DNA of 59,730 bases from Cyanophora paradoxa (Eukaryota; Glaucocystophyceae; Cyanophorales; Cyanophoraceae): positions 1-59,730 of the forward strand of contig QPMI01000069.1 in NCBI GenBank assembly GCA_004431415.1, read 5' to 3'. The translations under genes and the position numbers were made by a program. Positions 11,503 through 22,900 of this stretch are shown here, in pieces. Within the stretch, counting starts at the first letter, position 1, and each line of letters starts with the position of its first letter. A model generated the notes under the pieces. The model made no database searches and was not told the origin of the DNA. It worked only from the letters and a program-made list of their open reading frames with translations.

Positions 11503-14500
11503 ATGGGTGACGACAAGCCGAAACTCCCCTTTGGGGAGAAGATCGTCCTGGTTGAGAAAGAGCCCAGCAATGGCTTCTTCACGCGCTTCTGCACGGTGAG
11601 TGCACGTGTTAACGCACCTAGAGGGATCTCGCACACAGGCGAGCCCCTGCGCGCGCTAGCCTGCCCGGGGCAAGTTGCCTGCGCGCACGACCCTCGCGAG
11701 CGGGAGGGCCCTGGGCCATTGCACCAGGCGATCGCACGTACTTCATAAATCGAATGCAAGGGCGTCGAAGGGCGCCTGCCCCAGGCGGATCGGGCCAGGG
11801 CGCGTTTGCGCACCAACTGACAGGTGCTGCTTCCCGCAGATCTTGGAGTATCTGGATGAAGCAATGGAGAACGAGGAGATTATGCAGTGGGTATACGTGA
11901 CCCTGCGCCTCCACCACTTGAAGCAGCTTCGCTGGTCCGCCCTTTCGAAACTTCGAGCTCGAGCTTCGAGCTAAGCTCGCCCACTCAGGTACACGAAGTC
12001 GCGCGCCAGCCGAGGGACGTGGGTCACATCGTGGTTCGTTTCCGCGCTCCGGTCGCCGAGATCAAATTAAGATATCGAGTCGGCCGCGCGCGCAGAACCA
12101 GCTTTCGATGCGTATGAGCACAGCGGCCGTGTTCGGCAAGAATCCGGCGTGCCGCCGCCTCGCGCGCATGTGCATTCCGTACCTGTCAAAGGGCGGAGGC
12201 AACGGCGAGCAGGTTGGTCCCGCGCGCGTCTCTGCCCGCCAACGACCGCGTCTCGCGTGATCCTTCCCGCAATCAGATTCGTCTCGAGATTCTGGCCATC
12301 ATGCGGCGCCACGGCATCAAGGAGGGGCACCGCCCCGGTTCGCCCACTCCGACCTGCCGCCTCCGCCTGCTCTGTCCGCCGCGAGCCGAGCGGCGCGCGC
12401 AGGCATCGACTGCAAGTTCCTCGAGCAGTGGCACCAGGTTTGACTGGCGCCGGGCCCTCCGGGCGCCGCTGACTCGAGGCGGCGCGCGCCGCCCCGGTCT
12501 CGCAGAAGCTGCACCAGAACACGACGATCGAGGACATCGCGATCGCGGACGCGTACATCCACTTCCTCGAGTCGGGCTCGCCGGGCGCGTTCTGGTGGGC
12601 GCTCTGGGAGTGGCACAAGATCCCCAAGGAGCGCCTCGCCAAGTGGACGACGCCGATCACGCACGACCCTCTGCACCTGCCGCAGCTCATCAACGACATC
12701 AAGCACTACCGCTGGATCCTCAAGACCGTCCACGCCAACGACTTCGGCTACCTGCTGGAGACGGGCAAGTGGGCGCTCGAGAAGGCCGGCGAGAACGCCC
12801 TCGTCGGCGAGATCTACGAGGTCCTCCGCAACCAGAGTGCGCCCCGCCCGCCCGCCCGCCCCGCCCGCCCGCCCGCCCGCCCCGCGCACGCCTCGGGGGC
12901 CCCTCCCCGCCCCGCCCTCCCCGCTCGGACCCGGCACCGTCGGCTTCACGAGCAGCGCCTAAGGCGCGAGGCGACGTAGGTGGAGGTGCTAACGCGGGTA
13001 ACGCAGGCGAGTGGTGGGTCCCCGGCAAGATCGCCGACGTGCGCCGCCCCGCCCGCCCGGCGGCGGGCCGCCCTCCCTGACCGGCCGACGCCGCCCGGCG
13101 CCGCAGATCCGGCAACGGATGCAGGGCCCGATGAAGAACGTGTACCAGGGCGAGCGCGACATCCTTATGATCGACGGCGCCGTCCGCCCCGCCCCGCCCC
13201 GCCCCGCCGGCCCCGCCCCGCCGCCACCGACGCGGCGCGCGCAGCTGGAGACAACGTTCCGGGTGCAGCTGGAGCGGGCGGAGGTGGCGGAGAAGCTCGA
13301 CCGCGACGCCCTCATCGACATCTTCGACCTCATCCTCTCCCAGTCCAGCCTCTCCCGCGAGCACCACCCCGAGTGGGAGGGGTACGCGCCCCTGGCCGCC
13401 CCGCCCCGACCCCCGGCGACCGGCTGACGCCGCTTGCGCAGCGTGCTGAAGCAGTGGCGGAAGATGGTGAAGGAGGCGGGCCCGCGGTGGACGCAGGAGT
13501 GGTGCCTGCGCGCCAAGGCCGCCGCCGAGCGCGCCGGCCTCCTCCTCGCCTCCGAGGCCGAGCTCTACCAGCAGTGCGCCCGCGCCGCCCCGCCGCCCGG
13601 CCCTGCGGGGCGCCCGACGCGCCCGACGCGGGACGGGGCGCAGGGTGCTGCAGCCGAAGGCGGAGATCCTCGCCAAGGCCGTGCCTGAGGTGGACCAGGC
13701 CTACATCACCAACTTCGTCGAGGAGGCGCGCCCCGCTCGCCCCGCCGCCTCTGCCGTCTGCGCGCGCTGACTTCGCGGCGGGGGCAGATCATCCGCGGGC
13801 AGCCGTCGTCGATCCTGAGCCAGATCCTCATGAAGCTGGAGCCGCAGTTCCGGGAGGGGGCCGGCATGGGCAAGTGGCAGGTCGTCAGCGCGGGCCGCAC
13901 GGGCGCCGCCACCGGCGAGATCATGGTCATCCCGGACTTCGCCGAGGCGCGCCCCGCCCGCGCAGCTCGCGCGCTGCGCCTTCGCGGCGCGGCGCGGGGC
14001 TGAGGGCCGGGGCGGGCGGGCGCAGGTGCAGGGCAAGTCGTACGCGGCGGGCCCCGCGAAGATCGTCTTCGCGGACAAGGTCGGCGGCAACGACGACATC
14101 CCCTCGGCATCGAGGCCGTCCTCGGTCCGCCCCCCCCCCCCCCCCCCCCCCCCGGCCCCGCCCCGCACCGCGCCGGCCCTGCCGACCCCTTCCTCCGCAG
14201 CCGCCGGCTCGGCGGACGTTCTTTCCCACGTCGCCATCCGCGCGCGCAACCAGGTGCCCCCTTCCCTTCCCGCCCCCGCCCCGCGGCGCCGGCGCCGGCG
14301 GGGTGCCGAGGGTGGCCGGCGGGGGGCGCAGGGCGTGCTGCTGGCGTACTGCGACTGCACGGAGACGCTGAACAAGCTGCGGGGCCAGCACAAGGAGCGC
14401 GACTTCGTGCTCGTACGCATCGACGCGACCGGCGGCGTCGAGCTCAAGGAGGGGCACCACGCGCCGGCCCCCGCCAACGGCGCCGGCAAGGCATCCCCGG

Positions 14501-16394
14501 CCCCCGGCGGCTTCGCGATCCCGGCGCCCAAGGCGTGGCCCGGCTACTTCCTGGCCGCCAAGGACTTCGAGAAGGGGCTCGTGGGCGGCAAGTCGCTCCA
14601 CCTGAAGAAGCTCGGCGACGCCCTCGCCGGCATCGGCGGCGCCGACTCGTGCGCTCCGGCCGCCCGGCCGGTGCCGACGCCGCTGACGCGGGGCGGCGGC
14701 AGGGCGGGCATCAAGCTCCCGAGGGCTTCGCCGTCCCCTTCGGCTCCTTCGAGAAGGCCCTCGGGCCCTCGAGCGCCGAGCTCGCCGCCAAGAAGGGTGG
14801 CGCCGCCAAGGCCGACGAGGCGCGCCGCCCCGCCCCCGCCCGGCCGCCCCGCCCCCGCGGCGCGCTGACGGGGGCGCGCAGGCCCCGGCCACGCCGGCGG
14901 AGGCGCTCATCCGGACGATCGAGGCGCTGCTCAAGGCCGCGCGCGAGGCCGACAAGGCCGGCGTCCGCGCCGCCGTGCAGGTCCGCCCCGCCCCGGCCCG
15001 CCCCGCCCCGCCGCGGCCCGGCGCCTGATGCCTTTCGGGCGCAGGCGTCGCTCCAGGGCGTCGTGGCGGCCATCGACGAGTCGGAGTACGGCCCCCGAAG
15101 GTCCCTCGCTCGCCCCCGGCCTCGGGCGCGGGCGCGGTCCGAGGGGAGGCGGCGCGCAGGCGGAGGCGGCGGCACCGGCGAAGCCGAAGGTGAAGAAGGC
15201 GCTGCCGGACGCGGTGGAGGCGCTGGCGGCGGAGGCGCGCGAGGCGCACGCCCGCGGCGACGGCGCCGCCATGTCCGCAGCCCTTGCCGAGCTCCGGTCC
15301 GCCCGCCCGCGCGCCCCGCCCCGCTCGGCTCGGCTGACGTGCGGCTGCGCCCCAGGGCGGACATCGTGGAGCGGCTGGAGGCGCCCAAGGAGGCCCGCGC
15401 CGCCGTCGAGCGGGTGCGCCCCGGCCCCGCCACTCGGGCCCGCCCGGCCCGAGGCCGAGCGGGGCGGGGGGCCAGATCGTGGAGGGCCTCGGGGTCGCCC
15501 CCGAGGAGCGCTCCTCCGCCTCCGACGCCCTCTGGACGAGGCGAGACGCCCGCCCGCCCCTCGGAGCCCCGGCCCTGACGGCTGCGCCCGCCGCCCTTGC
15601 AGCGTCAAGCGCGTGTGGTCCTCGAAGTGGACGGACCGCGCCGTCCTCTCCCGCACCACCATGGCCGTGCCCGACCGGTGCCCCGCCCCGCCCCGCCCCG
15701 ACGTACCCCCCGCCGCCTCACCCCCCCCGCCCCGCAGCGCGCTCGCCCCCTCCCTCCCCCCCGCCCCCGCCCCTCTCCTCGCCCCCTCCCTCCCGCCGGC
15801 CGCCGACGCGGCGCGCCCCGCAGATCCTCTCGTTCCCGTCGAAGCGGGTGGGGATCTTCGTGCCGGAGGGGGCCTCGGCGGCGCTCATGGCCCGCTCCGA
15901 CTCCAACGGGGAGGACCTCGAGGACTTCGCCGGCGCGCCCCCCCCCCCCCCCCCCCCCCCTCCCTTCCCTTCCTTTTCCTTCCTTTTCTCTTCTTACGGG
16001 GCGGGCCGGCGCGGGCGCAGGGGCCGGGCTGTACGACTCGGTGGTCTCGGGGGCGAGGTCGGAGGAGCGGGCGCTCTCCTACGCCGACGAGGCGCTCTTC
16101 TGGGACGCCGCCCTCCGCGAGACCATCGTGCCCCGCCCGCCCCGCCCCGCCCGCCCCGCCGCCTTTGCTCGCGCTGACGAAGCGGCCTCGGACAGGTCAA
16201 GCGGCTCGCGGCCGTCGGGCTGGCCGTCGAGCGCGCCATGGGCGGCTCCCCGCAGGTGCGCCGCGCCCCCGCGCGCGAGGCCCCGCGCGCGGTGCCAGCG
16301 CTGACGCGCCGTTGTGCGCGCGCAGGACGTGGAGGGCGTGTGGGGCCTCGACGGCTCCATCACCGTCGTCCAGACGCGCCCCCAGGTCCTGTAG
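11503..16394 (+). CDS. GWD: Alpha-glucan water dikinase (GWD), about two dozen exons
   Basis: GWD phosphorylates amylopectin-type glucan with the beta phosphate of ATP through a phospho-histidine, opening starch granules for breakdown. Visible in order: QIRLEILAIMRRHGIKEG near 12275; FLEQWHQ then KLHQNTTIEDIAIADAYIHF near 12415-12560; IRQRMQGPMKNVYQGERDIL near 13110-13170; the swivelling domain with GKSYAAGPAKIVFADK near 14035 and the catalytic-histidine motif DVLSHVAIRARN near 14220; GFAVPFGSFEKAL near 14730; VWSSKWTDRAVLSRTTMA near 15615; MARSDSNGEDLEDFAG near 15890; GAGLYDSV near 16020; and a C-terminal ITVVQTRPQVL before the TAG at 16392. The start at 11503 gives no starch-binding domain, so an upstream exon may be missed. 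The ATP-binding core normally found between 15670 and 15823 is absent. At least five introns use GC donors. Its presence points to a starch-type storage glucan. Confidence 0.85.
14130..14153. repeat. Poly-C tract in a GWD intron
   Basis: An uninterrupted run of 24 C lies just after the exon that ends GIEAVL. Its true length is uncertain, because long homopolymers are poorly resolved by sequencing. Confidence 0.9.
15938..15960. repeat. Poly-C tract in a GWD intron
   Basis: A run of 23 C follows a GC splice donor after the DFAG codons. A pyrimidine-only stretch continues to about 15990. Confidence 0.9.
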
Positions 16395-17025
16395 GCGTCG
16401 GCTCTCGCCGGCCCGAGCTCCGAGTGGGGCCACCTGTACACGTAATTCTATTTTGCTCGTTCCTCTGGGGCCGGGCGTCTGTAGGCAGGGAGCTCAGTCA
16501 CGGCCGCTCGCGGGGGCCGCGACCCGCCGGCCCCTCGCTCTACTTCCGGACCGGATCGGGAATCGATATCGGCGTGACGTCGACGTGCACGTGCGGGCCG
16601 GTGCGGCTCTAGCTAACGCGACGTTCCGGGTAGCCTAGTAGTGGCGCGGCAGGAGCGCGCGGCTGGCGAACGCCGGCGCCAAAGGGATGGGGTTGATAGC
16701 GATAGCGATCCGGGTGCGGAGCAAACCGGATCGGTAAATACGTACCGGTACCGTTGCATTGCAGCCAATTTGCAGGCGCCGCGGCGCCCGGGCCGGCCCG
16801 CCGGCAATTGCAATACTAGTACAAATTGTACAATTAACAAGGGGCCCGTCCGGCTTCCCGCAGAAGTTCCGTGCCGAGGCCTGAAGCCGGGCCGCGCCCG
16901 CGGCACTCCCAGTCTCCCACCCGCCGGCGCCGGCGCGCCGCCGCCCGGCACGCGCCAGGCACGCCATCGACACCAGCGGCTCGTGGCCATCGGCGGCGCT
17001 GCACGGCTCGACGCGGTGCCTCAAA
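16395..17025. other. Intergenic, no gene seen
   Basis: Downstream of the dikinase stop. Rich in GATATC, GGATCC, GGTACC, CAATTG and GGCGCC palindromes. No ORF with family resemblance. Confidence 0.5.
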
Positions 17026-17097
17026 TGTCCCCTGTGGGGTTCGAACCCACGACCTGTAGCGTGTAAAGCTAACGCGCTACCACTGCGCCAAGGGAAC
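17026..17097 (-). tRNA. tRNA-Val (anticodon TAC)
   Basis: The 72-base minus-strand sequence folds as a complete cloverleaf. The seven-pair acceptor stem is GTTCCCT with AGGGGAC, with an A discriminator. The D arm GCGC/GCGC closes AGTGGTA. The anticodon stem TTAGC/GCTAC has one T-C mismatch and the loop TTTACAC places TAC at positions 34-36. The T arm is GTGGG-TTCGAAC-CCCAC. There is no intron and no encoded CCA. A 5' portion of the same gene is repeated at 19204-19255. Confidence 0.93.
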
Positions 17098-17284
17098 TGG
17101 CGACCTGACAGATTTCGACCGGTACTCGTTCGCTGTTTGTTCGTGACCCGCCGGGGGACCCGGGAGTCCGTGAATTCCATGGCCAGTCGACGTCTCTCAA
17201 TTTGAGTCTGGCGGCCGCGTGGCCGGGCCCAGGCCTACGCATAGCGAGCTCAAGATCTGTTGAATTAGACCCCTCCTTGCACAC
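17046..17284. repeat. 239-bp duplicated segment, copy 1
   Basis: Matches 19204-19442 over 239 bases with a single C/T difference and no gaps. One end falls inside the T arm of the tRNA-Val gene, so the copy carries only the 5' two thirds of the tRNA plus 187 bases of its upstream flank. Confidence 0.93.
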
Positions 17285-17819
17285 GAGAGAGAGACGTCCG
17301 TCAGCAACAGTCGTCTCCCGGATCCGATCGAAGTTCGCCTCGAGCTCCCGGCCGTCGGGCCCAGGCCCGCGCAGCGCAGCGAGGCGCCGGCGTCGCATGC
17401 GCAATTTTCTAGATTTTCGGGGATGTCGCGCGGCTCGGGAATCATGATCAGCCGGTTTGGGATCCGGTGCAGCGCCTTCAGAAAGCTAGCGCTTCCGCGC
17501 TATAGCTAGCGCTGCGCATGCGCAGCTGCAGCGGCGCGCATTCAAAGCGCGAAGCGCGCGCTCGCTGGCCCATGGCCATGCCATGATCATCGGATAGGGC
17601 AGCCTGGCACCGCGCGGCCGCTCCGATCCGGATCCGCGGCCGGCCGCGGCGCCCGGAGGGGACCGGAGACTCGGAGCGCGCCCGCCCGCGCGCGGGCCCT
17701 GCGCAAGATCCCCTTTAAGTTACTCTCGCGATCGCACATATTATACGACCACTCCGGGGATTCGTTGCGGGCGCACGCCCCGGGCCCTGACTGTTTAATT
17801 TGCAAGTTGCTACGCCCCA

Positions 17820-18120
17820 CGGCGCCCCGGCCCGGCCCGCGCCCGGGCCCGCCCCGCCCCGTAGCCGCTCCGCCCCGCTGCCGCCCCGCCCCGCGGCCGC
17901 CCCGCGCCGCGGTCGCCCCGCTCCGCCCCGCCCCGTGCACGTGGCAGCTCCGCCCAGCCCCGCCCCGCCCCACCGGCGGCCCGCAGCCGCCCCGCAGCCG
18001 CCCCGCCCCGCGGCCCGTGGCCGCCCTGCCCACTCCGCCCCGCCCCTCCCCGCCCCGCGGCCGCCCCGCGGCCGCCCCGCGGCCGCGCGCCCCGCCCCGC
18101 CCCGCCCCACCCCGGCCGTC
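17820..18120. repeat. GC-rich CCGCCCCG-type minisatellite
   Basis: About 300 bases are built from variants of CCGCCCCG, CGCCCCGC and GCGGCCGCC, C-rich on the plus strand. The minus strand therefore carries many GGGG and GGG runs that could form G-quadruplexes. Minus-strand ORFs across it encode Gly/Ala/Arg repeats and are chance products. Confidence 0.8.
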
Positions 18121-18606
18121 TGCAGACTGCCTGTTCTGATTATGCTGGCGGGAGAAGGATCGGGAGTCGCGATCGGTCCTCGCCGTCGACGTTAACGCTA
18201 AGGTTGCAATTACCAACAGCCACCGCGGCCGCCAGCTGCATCCGCTGGCCATGCATACGGTGGCCCCCCGGTGCTCCCCTAGGCCTCGAGCTCGCGGTCG
18301 CGCTCCGGATCCGGATCCTCATCATCGTATATACGCATCCTCGCCCTTCGAATTCATATAATTATAATACGTATATACGTATATATGTTTTTAATTTATA
18401 ATCATGATCGATATCATGATCATGAATGCCTCTCGAGGAAACTTTGAAATGCTGCAGCACGTGGAGGGCATTTGCATCCTAGGCCTGCGGCTCCGGGATC
18501 CCCCCGCGGCCGATCGCGACCAGCTCCCGCAGGCGCGCGCAATATACAGCGCACGTTCTGCATACGCAGCCTGTTCCATTAATATTCCAACCCCAAGATA
18601 TTAATA

Positions 18607-18755
18607 ATCCCCCCCCCCACACACACACACCCCACCCCCCCACCCCCCACCCCCACACCAAATTTCATTCACCATGCCAGTAGTACCCCCTTCCGCCCCC
18701 TCCCCCCTCCCCTCCCCCTCCCCACTCCCTCCCTCCCCCCCCCCCCCCTCCGGGC
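18607..18755. repeat. C-rich and CA microsatellite tract
   Basis: Runs of C (up to 12), an (AC)n stretch near 18620 and CCCTCCC-type repeats follow one another. No coding potential. Confidence 0.8.
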
Positions 18756-19203
18756 CCCATCGATATCGATACATCGATACATGTAAACTGGTACCATGCA
18801 TGATATATATGTATGATATCGATCATGAGCCCTGGATCCGGACTCGAGCTCCCCCCACGTGCGCCCCCACATCATTCCTCAGGAGAAGGGCTCCACTCCC
18901 ACCCCTGGAGGATTAATATTGGAGGGCAGGAGAGCTCCTTCCCCGCCCCTTTTTCCCGCCGCGCGGCGCCGGCCGGGCACACCATGGCCATGGGGGAGGC
19001 GCCTACTACTTGTGCCTGTACAGAAACAAAGCCCTATAGCTAGCTATATATAGCCTAGTAGGACAGGAGCAAGAAGATCATTAAGACTAATTATATAAGA
19101 GCCAAGCTAAAAGCGAGACAGACCGATCGAGTTACCTGAAGATTGATTGACGATGTAGTCGAATTCGAAATCTTTAGCTCCGCCCGGCCCTCGAATTGCC
19201 CGG

Positions 19204-19442
19204 CCCACGACCTGTAGCGTGTAAAGCTAACGCGCTACCACTGCGCCAAGGGAACTGGCGACTTGACAGATTTCGACCGGTACTCGTTCGCTGTTTGTTC
19301 GTGACCCGCCGGGGGACCCGGGAGTCCGTGAATTCCATGGCCAGTCGACGTCTCTCAATTTGAGTCTGGCGGCCGCGTGGCCGGGCCCAGGCCTACGCAT
19401 AGCGAGCTCAAGATCTGTTGAATTAGACCCCTCCTTGCACAC
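19204..19442. pseudogene. 239-bp duplicated segment, copy 2, with truncated tRNA-Val
   Basis: Near-identical to 17046-17284. On the minus strand it retains the acceptor 5' strand, the D arm, the anticodon arm and the start of the T arm of tRNA-Val, but lacks the T loop and the 3' acceptor strand, so it cannot fold as a tRNA. Flanking sequences on both sides differ from copy 1. Confidence 0.88.
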
Positions 19443-19941
19443 CCTGCAGCTGAGACGAACAGGGGGCGGGTGCAAATCGAAGACCTAGCTATAGAATATA
19501 TATGAGACGTGGTGTTCTTGACGAGACGTCCACTTTTGCAATAAAACTTCCCCTTCCCCCCCTACCCCCTGCCTCACGACTGAGCTTCGCGACTGGGAAG
19601 TCGCGATCGTAGATCGGGGATTAGCTTCGGCCGATGGACACCGCGCCCCGCACCGGGTACCGGTGCCGGCATGACCTTCGATTAGGGATTTTTCTGAGCG
19701 ATACGACGGGTAGTAATATTAAAAGACAACAGAGTAATCACAACTCAAAGAGATCGCAGACAATCGCAGACACTCGCAAGACGATCACGTTAAGGGGCAC
19801 GGTCACGAGAACGCAAGAGATAAGGAGAAAGGTGATAGCTATAGGAAAGTTTACAAAACTAGATTTATTATTCTATGTATACTTAGGCGGGATCGTCGAA
19901 AGAGTGCGCATATGCATGCACATGCTGCTCTACGCCGACGA
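19443..19941. other. Intergenic, no gene seen
   Basis: Moderate GC. A plus-strand ORF (19634-19945) ends in LLYADD, which resembles a reverse-transcriptase motif, but the surrounding residues do not support it. Confidence 0.4.
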
Positions 19942-22900
19942 TTAGGAGCTCGCGATCGTGTCACGATCGCGAACAGGTCGCGAAAACGCCAGAGGGCGCC
20001 CGCCTCTGGCCGTCGGCAACGAGGCACTGGCTGGAAGAAGCTCTAGAGCGGATTCCAACGCATCAATGTCGGGCTGGCCCGCGGGGTCAGCTCCGAGGGA
20101 GTCGGCACTGCTCGCGATCGTCATGGCCCCCAGCAGAGGCGGGGCTCGCGCGTCGGCCTTCGGGGTGCCGGCGCTTGGGGCGGGGGATGCGGACTCGCCA
20201 TCGCCGGACACGGTTCGCTGCAGCAGCAACTGGCCGTGGTCAAGGTCGCCACCGATGCCCAGGGCTGACGAGGGTGGGCGCATTGCGGATGTGGCTTCCG
20301 AGTCGGGGATCAGGACAGGTGCCACAGGCTGGACGCCGCCTGAGAAACGATACAGAGGCGACTGGGGGGCACTGCAGTGTTGATTGCGCGGTGAATCGCC
20401 GGCCGGACTGCCAGAGATCGCAGGCAAAGATGCGCGGTGGGTGATAAACGAGTCCACGGAGACGCTGGACGAGTTGCTGGGCCTGCTGGCAGCGGACGAG
20501 CCGTCGAGCACGACGACTGCGCCGGCGGGTCCCGCCCGAGGGCGGCCCTTGGCGAGCTCCAGCGTCGTGGTGGAGAACGACCGGGAGCGGTGGAGCGCGC
20601 CTCGAAATCCGTTGGCTTCAGCGGGCGAGCAGTGACCTGCACCTTCCTCCGCAACGGATGGGACTACTTCGACTTTTTCGAAGCGCCACAGCTCGCGAAG
20701 GACGCCACGCCAGTTCCGCATGCGGCGAATCCGCATTTTGTCCGCCGCCTCCCACTGGGACTTGAGCCTGCGCGTGCGGCCGCGGTCGCCCTGCAGCCGC
20801 CCGCGCTCCGCGAGGCGCTCGAGCTCCCTGCTGCGCCGCCCGAGCTCCGCCGCGCGCTCCTCCTCCGAGAAGAGGCCGTGCTTGCCCAGGAGCTCGTTGA
20901 GCGCGACGTCGTTCTTCAGCCGCTTGAGCGCGGCGGGAAGCTTCGCCTGCGACTCGCCTGATTCGCTCCCTGTGCCCGTTTTGTCTTCACCCTCGAGCTT
21001 GCTGTTGGAGTTCAGGTCGCGATCGCTTGGGTCGGGGCCCGTATGCGTATCCGAAGCTGTCGTCGACTTTGCTCCCTCGGCTTTCTTCTTGCCGAACAGC
21101 TGCCAGGCTGGCGGATGCGCTGCAGCAAAGAGCGCTTTCCACTAGCTGCTGCCTTTGCGTCCTCCCTCCGCTTCTGTTGCTTCAGCTCTTCAAGAGCGCT
21201 CAGTGCCTTCGTGAAGTCGCCATGCAGCCCCTCTTCGGTCTCCTCGGCCACAGATATGTGCAGCTTTGTCGTCCCGTCGACGGCTGCCGGGGTCCTCTGG
21301 AGCGCGCAGAAGAGCCCGAGGAGAATGGAGTCATAGCGCGACCTGCAGGGCCATTAGCACGATGTCAATTGGCATGGCTGTAGCTGCTGCCGACTGCAGC
21401 GCTTGTGCACAGCTCACCTATACAGCGATTCCATGTCTACCGAGGTGCTTGTGGGCTTCGAACCATCACCATCCTTTGCTTTGCTGCGGCCTCTCTTTTC
21501 TTGATGGGAGGCATCCGGATCTAGCCGCAGCGTCCACTCGACGTCAGCAATGATAGTCCACGCGTTGCGAGTCCTGTAGAAAGGAAATTTCAGAAACGTG
21601 CCGGATTGCCAGCACACTTCACGGATCACGAGATCAACTCACTTGCTGGCGAGGAGTTCCAGAGCGATGCGCGATTCGGCGCAATTGACGCGCAACGCCC
21701 TCACCCGACCGGTGACCGCATCCGACACAGCATTAGACGCCGAACGTATGGCGTTCAAGTATGCATCGCGCTTCTTTATCAGCGCCCCCAGCAGCTGGAG
21801 CTTGCCGAGCATGTTGTCGGCCACCAAGATAAAGCTCATGACCATCGCGACTTGGAACATGATCGCGCCTTATAGGGATTAGGGCGGGCCTTTGATGCAT
21901 GCGTCAACGAGCCAGGAAGCGCTCACCGGCGTCCCAGCCCCACCCGAGGTCCACCTGCAGGATGGCGAGCATGATGATTGACTCCTCGAACAGAGTGAAG
22001 CCTTCCACAATGCCGACCCTGGCGAAACTCGGCGTCAGAAGACGGATGAAGCCCGCATTATTCTACAACTAGCTTTAGCCCACAGACCAGCGGCAGATGA
22101 ACGGGCGGGCGATTATGTGCAGAACGAGCGTGAAGATGTTGATCCCCAAAAGCAGCGTCACTTGAAGCATGGGGGTGAACGACTCGCCGACCGAGGCGAG
22201 CGCGCCGCTGATGGCGTTGTCCTCGCCGCCGCTGCCGCTGCTCTGCGCCTGCTGGGCCGACATGACGCCGACGACGATCACGCTCAGCAGCTGGCGGACA
22301 AGAGCCAGTACACCCGTCAGAAACGCCATTTGGTTGTCGGTGAAGTCCGCGTAGAGAATCTGACGAAAGCCAGTCAGCTTTCGTCGCGTCGCTGTTGCGC
22401 TGAAAAGTGATTGAACGACGTCAACGCACGTTCCATCCGTCCGCAAAGCCCTTGGCTCGGTTTCCGTACTCCCGCTGATTCACCACCCAACTCCCGCGGA
22501 ACATCAACGTATTCAGCTGCGCGCACGGCGAAAACAATGTAAGAGCTACTAACTGAATGCAGGCTAGGGGATATTCAGCGCAGGAAATTAAAGCCGACCT
22601 TGTTGAAGAAGACCTCCATAGCGTCTCCGAAGCGAATGGCAAGCTTCCCCGCTGCACGGCTGATGTGGACGCCGACTCGAGTAGCGAAAGTCTTTCTACG
22701 GACGCGCCCTTTCGCATCGAACTGTGTGTCGTCAACCTCCTCGAGCAGGCCATCGCTCCGTTCCGATGTGGCCTCGCTCCCGTCGATGCTACGTGCGACT
22801 GTCCGCGGGCGAGCGCGCCCATCCGCTTCGAAGCCGCTCTCATCGAGCTCCTCGAGCAGTCCACCGCTCCGCTCGGATGTCGCGTCGCTCCCCCCATGGC

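Noticed and set aside
17026-17284. tRNA-derived SINE
   Set aside because: In a SINE the body follows the tRNA head. Here the duplicated flank lies upstream of the tRNA, and there is no poly-A or tail repeat.
19634-19945. Reverse-transcriptase-like LLYADD at the end of a plus-strand ORF
   Set aside because: Only six residues match, a stop follows at once, and none of the other reverse-transcriptase motifs is upstream. The spot also overlaps the stop codon of the giant minus-strand gene. Most likely chance.
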